Assembly: GCF_016859285.1 (NCBI RefSeq)
Contig: NC_053416.1
Span: 17,697,423 to 17,761,422, forward strand
DNA: 64,000 bases
Reading direction: 5' to 3'
Source: Xiphias gladius
Taxonomy: Eukaryota > Chordata > Actinopteri > Istiophoriformes > Xiphiidae
The translations under genes and the position numbers were made by a program. This document shows, in pieces, positions 11,701 to 23,330 of the stretch. Position 1 is the stretch's first letter. The number at the start of each line of letters is the position of its first letter. The notes under the pieces are model-generated. The model did not search any database. It saw only the letters and a program-made list of their open reading frames with translations, and had not been told where the DNA came from.

Positions 11701-14700
11701 AAACAGAGCAAACTTAAAACTATTTAGAGTAATATTTGGATGACTGTCCCCATACAAAGGCACTGGACCACACCAAGTTCAACCTCAAGCTATACATCAA
11801 CAGTAGCCTTCTGAAGCCTGATCCTAAGAGTGGAAGCAGTGGGCTGTGCACGAATGAGAAATTTTAACTGGAAAAGAAAGCAAAGTGAGGTTACAGAGTT
11901 CGAAGTGAGGATGGGGAGGGTGGTAGAGTGAGATGTTTTTGCCGGCAGAGGTGGGGTCAATGAGTTCACTGTGTGCTGAACATGAGCTCCTCAGCCGGCG
12001 CTGACAGAGACATGCAAACAGGTTGGAGGAAGCAGGAGCAGAGAGAGGAGGAGAAGCATCAGATGTGAGGTGCTGGGTCGGACCGTCTGATCTCTGACTC
12101 ACCACAACAGAACACCCCCCACACCCCTACCCCTTCCACTGACGTCTAAATGAGGCTTCCTGTGTCAGAGGACATCCTGCACATGCAGGTTTGAGAAACT
12201 TGAGGTGGAGTTAACATACCCTGCCACAAAATGCAATGCTTACTCTGACTTGTGTTCATTTACTTCATGACCTTTTCTCCCCATTTTCTCTCTTTCTATA
12301 TGATCTCAATCTGTAACTGAAGACAGGAAATTAGTCATTAGTGGAGGACCTGAGATCTGTGCTGCACAGACTAAGTCTGTAAACCAACTTTGAAGCTACT
12401 AACCAAATGACATGTCTTGCTCACACAAGGGCCAAGATCACTGATGATATGCAAATGTCTACAGCCTCTGATTAGTGCCAACAATAGATCATGGGCTGCA
12501 TGACTGGGCCCTGGGAAGGGGCATTCCCTACTCGGCCTGGGATAATCCTTGTCTGAGACAGACCTCACCTCAGCCCAAAGAGAACAAAAGACATCCCCTG
12601 GCTCACTATTTCATGAGGTGCCCCACTCACACATTATTTCTCTGAAAGCCTGACCCAAGGTGCCCTATACGTTTTACTGTTGCTAAACTTCTTTATAAAA
12701 CATATTGTTATGGCCTTCACTTTTAACCAACTTTGAAGTATGTGCACCTGCAGCTGCATGACAGCTCATCTGAGCGAGGGGCTTTAAGAAATCTATATGA
12801 TCTTCAATATCCTCTCTTAGCAACCAGTGCAGCTCCCAGGCACAGATTATGGAGGGCCGTAAGTGTCGTACATGTTTAAGAGAGAAGATCTATTGAGTAG
12901 TTAGAGCAGTGATCCAACACAAGCTTGTACAAGGGCTAAGATGCATTACATATAGTATATGTCATTACAATATTGCATTACATTATATTACATTATTGTA
13001 ATATAATTCAGCTTTGCCTTTGCTCTTTACTGCTCTTGGCTTGAGGACAAAAAAAATTTGCATAGTGTTTGTGTGTGAGGGTGGTCATGTCAGTTGATTT
13101 TTGTGTGCTTAAAATTTATTTTCAACATCAATTCAGCATCATTCCTAGCTTTGCAGCAACCAAAGATCTCTTTAGATTCTTGCTACTAGCCTTTAATAAA
13201 TATTATGCGCTAAGGAAATATATTGCTCTCTGTCCCATAAAAAAGAAAGAAACATTTCCTGCTGCATGTTGTACAGAATGATGCTGCATCTGACATAAAC
13301 TGGCGCTACACTGAAGAATATATGAGTTTTAATGTCATACTGGTCCTAGGTCATCTGGTGCAAGGATGCCTGACATGGGAAAAGTCTTTCTGCTTGCGAC
13401 AAAATCTATTTTCAGTTTGCCCACAGAGGGGCCATATGTTGGGCAGCTCAGATACATGGTTGCACTTAGAAGACCTGCATTAGATTATGGAGACTCTCCA
13501 CCATCTTACGACTATTCCAATGTACCCGATGATCTCTTAATTGTGTGTGATCAGTATCATCAAGACAAACTGCTGCAGCATGAAGTGACTCCTCCTACTG
13601 GACTTCAAAACAATCAAATTGACACAGCTGCTGTTTCTTGTGTAGTGAAGCATGAGGCTTGCAGTAACGGTCACAGGATAAGTAAACAAACAAGGCCCAG
13701 TTGCAGGGACAGGTGCAGCCTCAGTGAAAGTGGCCTCACTTGCAATTGGTGCAAACATTTTACATTCAGCACCAGACAAAACCACACACAGCACAGAGGA
13801 TCTCCCAGGAGGCTGACTGCTGGAGACCAGCAACTTCTCAAATCAGTAACTCAATGACGGAGTCTGATATTTAGTTAGTGATGAAAGATTGGAGACTTAC
13901 TTTAAATTTACATTTACTACATGCAGCTACAGTTATGACAAAAATATTAAATGGGACTATGTCACTTTTTAGATAGGAACTGACATTATTTTTCCTCTTA
14001 TAAGTAAAGAGTTGAAATGCTAAGCAATAAAAATACAGCCTTGCTCATTTCAGCACGATCAGAGGTTTTGCTGTGAAAGTCTTCCTTGGTCTGCTATGAC
14101 CAGTACCTTATGGTGGCTAATGGTGGCAAGCTTTAGATACTTCTGTGTGTTAGTGACATTACCAAATCACTTTGCTGACATTAGAACCTTTATATACTTC
14201 TATAACATTTCAACGGTTTTATCGCAAAAAGAAAACAAGAGGTAAACACATCAAGTTTATTGAAATGTTCATCTGTAACATACCAGAACAAGTAACATTA
14301 AAACAAGCAAAGAAGACAGCAAACTAATTTAGTAATATCAATTACTCAAAAATGTCTGCTAAAGTTTGCTAACATTAGCTAATATTAGCTACAATTAGCC
14401 ACTGGTAATACCAGACCGAGTAAGGCTGTGGCCGCAAATCCCCTAAGTGTAAGGTTCAATTTATTGCTCATGAGTTCATTTGTAAGAATAAGAATGTAGT
14501 ATTTCTTTTTTTTTTTCTTTTTCAATTTTTTTCTTTTCTTACTTCCAATCAGGGCTTCATTGACCTCAGCAATGGGTTCAACCGCTCTCAAAGCATTGTT
14601 GAAATGCTTCTGCCCTAAGGTTTTTAAACAAAAGTTGTAAAGAATGAGGAAAAACGTGAAACAATTGTACATAAATCAAAATCCCATTAATGGTGAAATA

Positions 14701-17700
14701 AGGAAGTATGCTAATCTCTTTGGCTGCCATTAACCACAAAGAGTTCAGCTGCGGCAAACATCTTGTCCAGTTTGTTGACTACGTCAACGTGTTGGCTGGG
14801 TCTTCGGCCATGTAGGAAATAAATGGACTTCTGTTAACTAGCTGATTGTGTAGCTCACACTGTTGGTGCCAAAAGTGACTTCCTATTAGTGTTGGACGAT
14901 GTGTCTGTAATCGGTATCAAAGTATTAATGATTATTTTTCCAATAGCGATATACTGTATATGTTCAGTGTGTTCCACTAGTATACATTACATCAGACAAA
15001 ACTCCTTTCACATAAAACAAAAACTTGAATATCTAATTTTTTAAGGGATGGCACAAATGGTATACCAGCTGCTATGTTACCAGCTGCTAAATTTTAAAAA
15101 AAGTAAAAATCATGTAATTTGCAAAGATAATTTGTTGTAAAGGTAAATAACTTGGTAATCTTGTGAGACAAGCGTTAACACTGCTTGACCTAGTATGTAT
15201 ATGGGCAACAACACATTGCTTCTTTATCTTATACTGAATGATGGCTTTATCAGGTCACAGGGTCCAAAAATAAATCGAATCTTTAATAACTAGTGTCATA
15301 CAGTACTACTACCACTGCAGAGCAGTCAGATATCTGGTGTAAATAAGAGAATAAGAGAGCACAGCACTTGCAGAGATTACAGTGAAAGGACAAGCCACTT
15401 CCTGACAGTGCCTTCCTGTGCACCCCCCTCTCCCCCCTATTTCTAGTCTGACCCAAGAAGCGCAAGTGGAGTTGAAAATGAGCATGGGACCTAGGTTTTC
15501 TGTTACAGGTCGGTAAAAAGGCGAGCACTGCTGCAGAAGGGGAAGAACCCACGCAGCTCAGAGTGGAGACCATGTCGCCTCTTCATGGCTCCAGGCACAA
15601 TGCAGACTACTTCATTAACACTGAGCATCAAACTGAGTGACCCACTTCTGCAATGCCTTCAAAGTGAGACTGTGAAAGGGAATGGAGAGCTTTGTGTTAG
15701 GAGTTCAGGTTTAGGTAAACAAGGAGAGGGCAAATACAAACTATAGACACAGTTAAACATCCTCACGTGACATGCTATTGATTACAAAAAAAAAAATACA
15801 CACAATCCTGCTTAAATGATGCTTAAATATTCAGAAATACCAAGGTGATTAGAAACTTAATCTCTAATCTTTGTCAGACTGATCTTTAGACTGAAACACA
15901 TTCTCACATTTTACAGGCTAAAAAGGCCAACTCGTTTTCTACAGGATTGGACACTAATCTCAATCACTTTTGACCCCGTTTTCTTTTTTCGTACAATATT
16001 TCTTTGCCTCCCGCAGCACCCATGTCCTTTATATTTTGAATAATGGCTGTGAGGCCAGGTTCTTTTTGTGAACATAATATAGAGGGGGATTATTATCCTG
16101 CACAGGCTGGAGGACAATGCAGAAACCCACATGCCACAGATTCCACAGACTCACACATGTGTAGACAGCAGACTGTACACAGGCCTCAGCCCACTGCCAG
16201 CCAGTCAGCTGACTGTTTCCCTCCTTCCCTCAAGCCACAGTCGCTCCACTTTGAAAGCCCCTGCCCCAAGCCTCCCTTTCTTCATGGGGTTACTAGAAGC
16301 ATTCAGTGGGCCTCTTAAGTTCACGGCGGCCTCCCTTTTTAACCTTGTGATCCCAAGACAAATAACTGGCAGTGATTAAGGTTTTTTTTTTCTTGCCTCT
16401 TTTAGTAGCTGTTGTCTCTTTTCAGCCCTGTGTCCCCAGACTGAGTTCATAAACCAATAATTACCAACTTCTTTGAAGATAATTCATTTTAAAATTGAAC
16501 ATTCACTCTATTAAAAAATGTAAAGTAAAACTAAATATTTTATAGAATTTCATTTTTATTATGATTTTATAGACTGCCTTGAAAGGTCTCCAGCCTGGCT
16601 AGCAACTCTGTGAGGCTATACTTATAAGCGCAGTAGTGCTTTGAGCTAAATGCTAACGTCAGCATGCTAACATGCTCACAATGACAATGCTAATATGCTG
16701 TTTAGCAGCTGTAATGTTTACCATGTTCATAACTTAGGTTTGCTGCATTTAGCATCCTAACAATTACTAATAAGCACTATGCGTAAAGTACATCTGATGC
16801 TGATGTGAATGTCATTACTTTTACAGGTATTTAGGTTGGTTGTATTATACAAACTGGATACCAGACTCAGCAACAGCAGCTATTAATTTTATTGAAGCCA
16901 CATAAGCCAAAAGAAGTTGGCTTCTGTGCTGTGCAGCCCACTGAACATGCGCATTAGCATTTCTGCTGCTGACCTGACTTCCTGCTCAGCCCATAGATTT
17001 TACATCGGGATGACATCAAACACTGTAAAATAACTTTTTCTAGGGTCTGGGAAAGTTTTGCAAATATACAACCCTCAATGACTAAAAACTTGTAATACAA
17101 AGAATAATTATCAATAATAAAAATGACTGTCCTGTCATCAGTTTTACAGACATCTTTTTTATAATGGTGGTCTATGGGGAAAATCCTTTTTGAGTCCCAG
17201 GGGATTTTTTTCTTTACAGTACTGCAAGTGGCCACTTGGACAAATAAGCAGCATTTCATATCAAACCATCCGATAGTTATCGAAACATTTCACTCAAAAT
17301 CACAAATGTAAATGTGAACCTCATAGAGGAAAAGTCAGGGAATCAGCAAAGTCAATTGGTTTCAGCCTCTGGGGACCATGAGTGCCGATGCAAAATTTCA
17401 TGGCAAATCATTCAGTACTTGTTGAGATGTTTCAGTCTGGACCAAGGTAGAGGACCAACAGAGAAACTGACAGACCAACATTGCCATTCCTAGATCCATG
17501 TTACTGGCGTGGCAAAAATATAGCTTACTTAATTTGGCTTTAGTTCTAGCTACTGACAGACCCGTGGTAGTAATTGAGAGGTCATGTTTACCTTAAATCT
17601 ACATAATACTTGTATATCCTGCATATATAAACTATAGTAACTCTTTTTTGGCCAAATAACTTCAGACACTTTAGGAAATTGGATCAAAGTCAGTGTAGGT

Positions 17701-20700
17701 ACAACTGAAGTCACTGGACGGCAAATTTCAATTCATGGCACCATTACTCAGTACGTGACCATTACCTTAGATTTTCATGGAACTTGTACTCAACCGGGGC
17801 TGCAGGATGGTATGCATTTTGTTAATCCTGCAGTTCAACTAGTGGGCACTTTCATCAGCTGTCTCTTGATCTGGGGGATGTTGTTCAAGTGGACAGAGCA
17901 AGCATTTCCACTTAGCAGCTCAGCTCATCCTGAATAAATACTTTCAGTGTTATTTGTCACTAATTTCCACAGTGGACATATGCAAACATTAGGCACCAGC
18001 ACAATCAACAGGCTACTGATTTGTAGTGTTGGGGCCCCCATCACATCCATGTTAGATGATATAGAAAGATAAACTCTTTCATAACAGGCAGCCTTTGCAC
18101 ACATTACTGCAGGCTGCAACCAAAACTTTCCATTCATCCATTAAGCACTGGTGTATAAATACCCAAACTGCCTTAGACCGGTGCAGCACTACAAACCAAT
18201 GGCTTTTACACACTTCATAACCTTTGAAAAGTTAAAAAAGGTAGATAAAATACTTTCTCACTATTTACATATTTTGAAATGAATACCTCAGAACATCACA
18301 GCCAGTTAAACTCAGGCGTGCTACTTCCTGTTCCATTATATAAGGTCACAGTTCACTGAGAAAAACACTGGCAGTACCAGTTAGATGGTAAAGTACCTCA
18401 TGTTCTGCACACCGCCACTCATACACCCATCAATATCCCAGGGGAACCAGTCCTCCCAGTTGGTAGGGGCCCTCTCTTGTGGCAAAGGCATTGTGATCAC
18501 TAAGCTGCTTCACAATTTTTGGAGGGAAAACAAAAACAATTTCCCTGACATGAGGGAGACAGGAAATTCTAGCAGCACCAGCCTCGCCCCCATCCTGCCC
18601 TCCACCCATCTTCAGTTTTCTAGGTGGAGCTGTATAATCACTGAGGTTCAAATTCAATACCCCCACCCACCATGAGGTCTCTGGCGTATCTGTCATTACA
18701 ATCAGGGTTCATGCTCATGCATGTGAATTCGAAAGTAAACACAAAGACCAGGATGCAGGCTGGGGATTTCTTTTACCGTATGGTGGGAATGGAAATGGAA
18801 TAAAATGACTTAATGTAGAATTAGATGCCCAAACATGGTCCATATATGGTCTCTCCCATTGGTAACTTCTCTTTTTCCAGCCACGCTGACCTTCATGTTT
18901 TGCAGGGCGGGGATGTTAACACATGGCACTGTTTTCCATCTACTTGGCAGGAAATGCATCATAGTTCATTGTGGGGGGACTGTCGTTTTTTTAACAGGAA
19001 AGTCTAAAAATAACTAGTAGCCGGTGGTTCCGAGGCCCAGTGAGCATGCCAACATTTAGAAATGCGTAGGTAGATTGAAGTAGAGATGTGTTGATTTAAT
19101 ATTAAAGATAAACAGTTTGGAGCTGTTGTTTTTGATGAAAAAGGTGTTTGCAGTTTTATTGGATAGCACTCAGTGAACAGAGGAAAAGAATTAACGAGGA
19201 GTAAGAGATTATCAGCTGGATTCACACTGATGTCAGTACATGATATGTGCTCAGCCACTGTGGCACTTCAAAACTACTGAACAACTGCAGTACATGGTAC
19301 AGAGTGCCTATATCAATCCCTTTTTCCTATAACATCTAATTGAGTAGATGCTCTCTATATTAATTTAGCAGTAAATCGGGATTCATCTATTATTTTTCCA
19401 AAGATGTATTCAACAAATTTGGCAAATAAGATGTTTATGTACATATACTGTAGTGATGTCTAAACAATAAGATTAATATATGGTCTATCTAAATAGGGTA
19501 GGAGGCTTTTTTTCAAATTTGTGCCATCAATAGTTTAAAAACTATTTCATTCCCAGTCTACCAGAAGGTCATAGGTCAGGATTACATGGACCCCAAGCAC
19601 TCTCAAGCTAAATGGTGATCAAAGGATGGAAAATTATGCAAGTTAACAGTCATGTAGATTGTGCTTCAAATAGATTAAGTCACCAGCAACCCCAGAAAAT
19701 CATTATCATTAGAAAATCATTATCATTAGATAGCAGTACCTTATGTTGCACCATCACTTAAGAGGTCCTCTGTAAGTGATGCACTCAAAAGAAATTCTAG
19801 ACTGGGGCTTCAAACTGAAAAACATTGAAAAATTCTTAAGCAATATAGAATATGTATGTTATTCAAAAAGCTGCAGGGCTCAGTCCCATAGCTTACACAG
19901 CTTGGTGCTATATAACATTGGACTTAAAAGTGAAAAGTCTGTAATTCACCAAATTCTCTGGGTTTCTCTTGAACTAACACAAACACCTTCAGCAAAAGGC
20001 CTGAGAGAGGGCACAAAAGGAAGCGATAGGATAAAGAGCAGCAATCCCTTTCTCCAAGCTGTAGCATCCGCTGAGGAAACTCTAGAAGACAGGAACACAA
20101 AGACATGAGCGCAGAGCTCAGGAATGGAGGATGTTTGACGTTGTTCCCAGCATCCCCTTCTCCCACCCCCTTCCCCTCCACCACACTCCCCAACACTGAT
20201 TGAGCTGTTTGTGTCGCCTCCTGTTATTGTCGTGTTAGCGCCGATCAGTTACTCCACGCTGCCTCCCTGGCAAAAATCTGTCTGCATTCCCACAAGCCAG
20301 TGCGCCTATATTTAAGAAAGTGCAGTAGAAGAATTGCAGAAAGAGTAAGAAAAGGAGGAGAGGGAGGTTCACCAGAGCCTTAAGTCGTAATACAAGCTGT
20401 GATCAAGCTTCCACATGGGGGTGTTTAACAATGGAAACTATATTTGATTGAGGTTCGCAAAGGCATTTCCTGACATAACCTCAAAATTACATCTCACCAG
20501 GATGCAGGGGTTACAGGAAGGGCTGCAAGTTGAAGTTTGAATTTGACTCAGATTTTGTTTTGTGAAGGTTTTAATTAGCGTCTGCTTTGGGTGCATCTGT
20601 GAATTTCTCTGTCTGCTTTTGTCCTATGTTAATTTCTTTCCTTCATGGCTAACTTCAACTCACCGGTTGAAGTTAGCCAGGAATCAAGACCTGGATTAAC

Positions 20701-22610
20701 ATGTTTGTGCGGGCATTAGGCAAATGTTTTTCCAACTTGTCCCTTGTACTAAATAGTTCCAATACTTTTCCAGTCCGGAAAACACAGCTTTCAAATTTCA
20801 GGACTTTACCAGGGTTTCCATGACTGTTGAAATGCTGCATAGACCATGACTCAGTGTGTTTTGCGGTAATACTGAAAAGACTGTTCCCGCTAAGGTTTGT
20901 TCAGGACTAGGAAAAGGCATACCAGAAAATCCGTGCTGATCTGCATCCTGTGTGATTTCAACAATCACTCAGTCAAGCCTCCAACACCTAGTTGACAGGT
21001 GTACAAGAAAACTGATGTGCCCATTCTCCATACTAAACATGTTACCAACCATTATTTTTGAAGTGCACTACTTCAGGGCTACATAGAGAGAAATATTCTC
21101 AGGCAGATGTATGGGATGTTTACATTCACACATGCTGGCTGGTGCTCGGCTGCTTTAGAACTGTATGTTTCCTCACTGATACAGCAGAGGGGCGTCTGCT
21201 ACCACTGACAGAGGAGACCACTCCGAAACGTCAAAGTTTACCGAGATGTCAAAGTTGAGCGGCCAAATTTAAGAGTAACCGTTGTACATTTTGGAAACCA
21301 TGTTCATGGTTCATTTTTTAACCTTATTACACAAGAAGAAATATTATACTTTCTCTCCCAGATGGGGAAATGGGCAAAATTATACGAATTACTTTCCTAT
21401 TATTCTTATTATTCATTTTTAATGTATGACCATCACCACCACTGAATGTGCACTCCATATGAACCTGAAATAAGTGGTTTAAAATTAAAAACCAGTATGA
21501 AAAAATGGCATCTGCAGATCCCTGACTGGAGCAAAGCGTAGATCAATATCTGGTAGAGGCGACAGGTTGATTTGAGTACGTTTTTAATAAATCACCGCGC
21601 AAAACCAAGTACTTTTCTGTGCTGCCTGCGGACATAATGAGTGTAAAGTAATCTTAAGGATGCAGCCCTTACTGCATTACCGCTTTCCCAAACCAAGCTA
21701 ACATACTGTTGTGTAGATGTAATATAGGTCAGAGAGGTGTTGATGCACTCTCTCTGTGAGGGTTCATTTTCTCAGTCATGTCCGACTGACCACATTGCAC
21801 CTCATATCATCTTTTATTAATCCCTATATTTCCTATAATAGAAAGGTACTCAGCAGAGCTTGATGGAGACGTGCGGTGTTTAGAATCTGCATACTACTTG
21901 ATTCACGAAATCCCCAACATTTATAGAACATTGCCCTCTCTATCACCATAATGTGCAAAAAGTGTTAAAAGGTCATCAGTGCAGCCAGACACTAACGAAG
22001 ATCTGACATGAAAATGTTTGTCTTTTGGTCTCTGCACTTTTTCCTCTTTCTGCATATTAAGAAAAAGCAGATCAGGGATCAGTAACTGAGTCTTTTGAAC
22101 AGAATTGTGCAGATGTGCTTCTGAATGCATTCAAAGACACTTAGAACCTACATTCACAATATATATGTATATCCAAACTTAAGATTGTGTTGGTGTCTTT
22201 AGTTTTGATTTGATTGGTGCGCCAAGAGTAAAAGGAGTTAAAAGATACAACCATCAGACCATCTCAGGTTCATCCTCAACAACTGGACGTTTACGTGCGC
22301 GCGCATCCACACAGACAATAAGCCCTCGCGTGCACGCTGACACTCACCTTCCAGCCCGCGGAGCTATTACTGTCTCCTTTATCCTTGAAGTAAGGCACAC
22401 TTTTCACCATCCAGTCGTAAATCTGAGACAGGGTCAGCCTCTTCTCAGGTGAGCTGTCTATCGCCTTGGTAATCAGGTCAGCATACGACATGTTCCCCCA
22501 GGCGTTGCGACGAGACGAACTGTGGCCGCTCTTCCTCTGGCCGGAGCTGCCCAGGGGTGCGACGCCAGGAGGAGGCACCTGTTGCTGAGGCGGCAGCTGC
22601 GGACCCGGGA

Positions 22611-22641
<31 letters not shown>

Positions 22642-22959
22642 AAGATGATGGTGGTGGTGATGGTGATGCAGATGCACACAGCTTCCGTCCCGACACTGAA
22701 AATCACCACAGGCCACATGCGGTTTCTGCTCTGCGTACTCCTCGTAGTCCTCCTCTAACAATCCGAGGTTACTGATGAACTCTGTGTTTCCTCCCGGCTC
22801 CTGCTGCACCGACGGTGCCGGGGAGGATGTGTTGGAGCCGGCCGGGTCGATGAGCTCCGGCCGGGGCAGCGGCCAAGTGCACGATCGCGGGCGAGAGAGA
22901 GGCTCAAAGTCCGGGTCTATTTCGACCGGCTGTGTCTGTGGTGGCGGTACCTCAGCCAT
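8737..22959 (-). CDS. foxo1: Forkhead box protein O1 (three coding exons)
   Basis: Transcription factor of the insulin/PI3K-AKT pathway. It acts in the nucleus and is exported when phosphorylated. Coding exons on the minus strand: 22348-22959, 10074-10265 and 8737-9924. They join in frame (phase 0 at both junctions) to 663 residues, against 655 in human FOXO1. Seen: N-terminal AKT site RPRSCTW (T28); a forkhead domain starting near [12 protein letters not shown] and split by intron 1 after SSAGWK; the RRRAAS AKT site (S250) within the basic nuclear-localisation region; a third AKT-type site RTRTSS (S313); an LKELL coactivator motif; and the FOXO1-type end TTTHSWVSG. The start is the ATG at 22959, which matches the family N-terminus. 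Odd points are a His8-Gln10 tract at residues 98-116 and an intron directly after the KKK of the basic region. The C-terminal transactivation segment reads as FOXO1 rather than FOXO3, FOXO4 or FOXO6. The a/b paralogue is not assigned. Confidence 0.95.
10074..10265 (-). CDS. foxo1: foxo1 coding exon 2 (second half of forkhead, basic region)
   Basis: This exon is 64 codons, from [10 protein letters not shown] to ATKKK. The acceptor is TATCCAG and the donor GTAGAG. It holds forkhead recognition helix 3 (the [10 protein letters not shown] segment that enters the major groove), wing residues [13 protein letters not shown], the RRRAAS AKT site and the nuclear-localisation lysines. The exon is unusual because, as I recall the human gene, this sequence and the rest of the protein lie in one large exon. 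Confidence 0.92.
14340..14890. repeat. Probable dispersed repeat (GCTAAC/TTAGCT-rich)
   Basis: Starts with reiterated TTAGCTAA-type words and ends near GGTGCCAAAAGTGACTTCC. It looks like a non-autonomous repeat with an internal T/C-rich tract. The family is not assigned, and no second copy is seen in this window. Confidence 0.35.
16590..17530 (+). repeat. Dispersed fish repeat split by an insertion
   Basis: The left part (about 16590-16835) has GCATGCTAACATGCTCAC, then CTGATGCTGATGTGAATGTCA and a GGTATTTAGGT stretch. The right part (about 17265-17525) has CAAAATTTCATGGCAAATCA, GTTGAGATGTTTCAGTCTGG and GACCAACATTGCCATTCCTA. These are the two ends of one common percomorph repeat. The intervening 430 bp is unrelated and appears inserted. 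A second, reversed copy of the central portion lies at 48436-48720. Confidence 0.6.
19694..19727. repeat. 17-bp tandem duplication
   Basis: Two head-to-tail copies of an AGAAAATCATTATCATT unit in foxo1 intron 1. Nothing else is notable. Confidence 0.85.
20646..20679. repeat. Perfect 14-bp inverted repeat, 6-nt loop
   Basis: TGGCTAACTTCAAC and its exact reverse complement are separated by six bases inside foxo1 intron 1. The RNA of either strand could form a short stable hairpin. There are no flanking arms of microRNA-precursor length. Confidence 0.85.
22348..22959 (-). CDS. foxo1: foxo1 coding exon 1 (N-terminus and first half of forkhead)
   Basis: This exon gives 204 codons, from the initiator ATG to GWK, followed by a GTGAGT donor. 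It carries AKT site T28, an acidic stretch, the His and Gln tracts, a Ser-Gly-Arg-rich linker and the first forkhead helices ([10 protein letters not shown] and [11 protein letters not shown]). The human protein has alanine-rich and proline-rich tracts where this fish has His and Gln. The exon is GC-rich compared with the AT-rich intron beside it, as expected of a first exon near a CpG-rich promoter. Confidence 0.93.
22612..22668 (-). repeat. foxo1: Coding His/Gln repeat of foxo1
   Basis: Ten uninterrupted CAG codons (Gln 107-116) follow eight mixed CAT/CAC codons (His 98-105). The pure CAG run is prone to length change; the His run, with mixed codons, looks older or selected. Confidence 0.95.
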
Positions 22960-23330
22960 GTCGGGGTCAAGCCGGCGTTAACTGTCACATAGACACTCAC
23001 ATAAAAAAAAGATATAAATAAATGAGAGAAAAATCACACGGGTAAAAAATAAAATAAAATAAAATAAAATGTTTCCTTCACACAGCAGATTCCAGTACTA
23101 GGCCAGACCAGATAAGAGAGGTCTGTAATTTTAAAGTCAGAGAACTGTTTTGTTCAAGGTCTTCACCGAGGTTCACACCTTCCTGCACCGACTCGATGCA
23201 ACTCTCGAGTCTGCCGCTCTGTCAGTGTTAACTAGTAGTTCGGAGTTGGTGCTGCCTTCAGGGCCCACTCGCAGGTTCCATCTTCCGGTTTCACAACTTG
23301 ACTGCGCATTCAAGTGTTCTCTTTGGTTGG
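22960..23330 (-). promoter_or_regulatory. foxo1: foxo1 5' flank and probable leader
   Basis: DNA directly upstream of the foxo1 ATG. It includes a short AAAAT tandem repeat at 23044-23070, then a CpG-containing stretch (around 23160-23330). No clear TATA box is placed. A 151-codon open frame on the opposite strand starts at 23150. The limits are arbitrary. Confidence 0.4.
23044..23070. repeat. (AAAAT)n microsatellite
   Basis: Five tandem pentamers about 90 bp upstream of the foxo1 start codon. Confidence 0.9.

Larger units (their letters stand above)
10266..22347 (-). other. foxo1: foxo1 intron 1, about 12 kb
   Basis: Large first intron between the two halves of the forkhead domain, flanked by a GTGAGT donor and a TATCCAG acceptor. 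It contains dispersed repeats (around 14340-14890 and 16590-17530), a perfect hairpin at 20646-20679, a 17-bp tandem duplication at 19694-19727 and an unexplained 163-codon open frame at 13366-13857. Intronic enhancers are likely, but none can be defined from one sequence. Confidence 0.8.

Noticed and set aside
22473-22775. Open frames rich in Ser, Ala or Leu across the CAG repeat
   Set aside because: They are other-frame readings of the foxo1 CAG/CAT repeat; the real frame continues into the forkhead domain.
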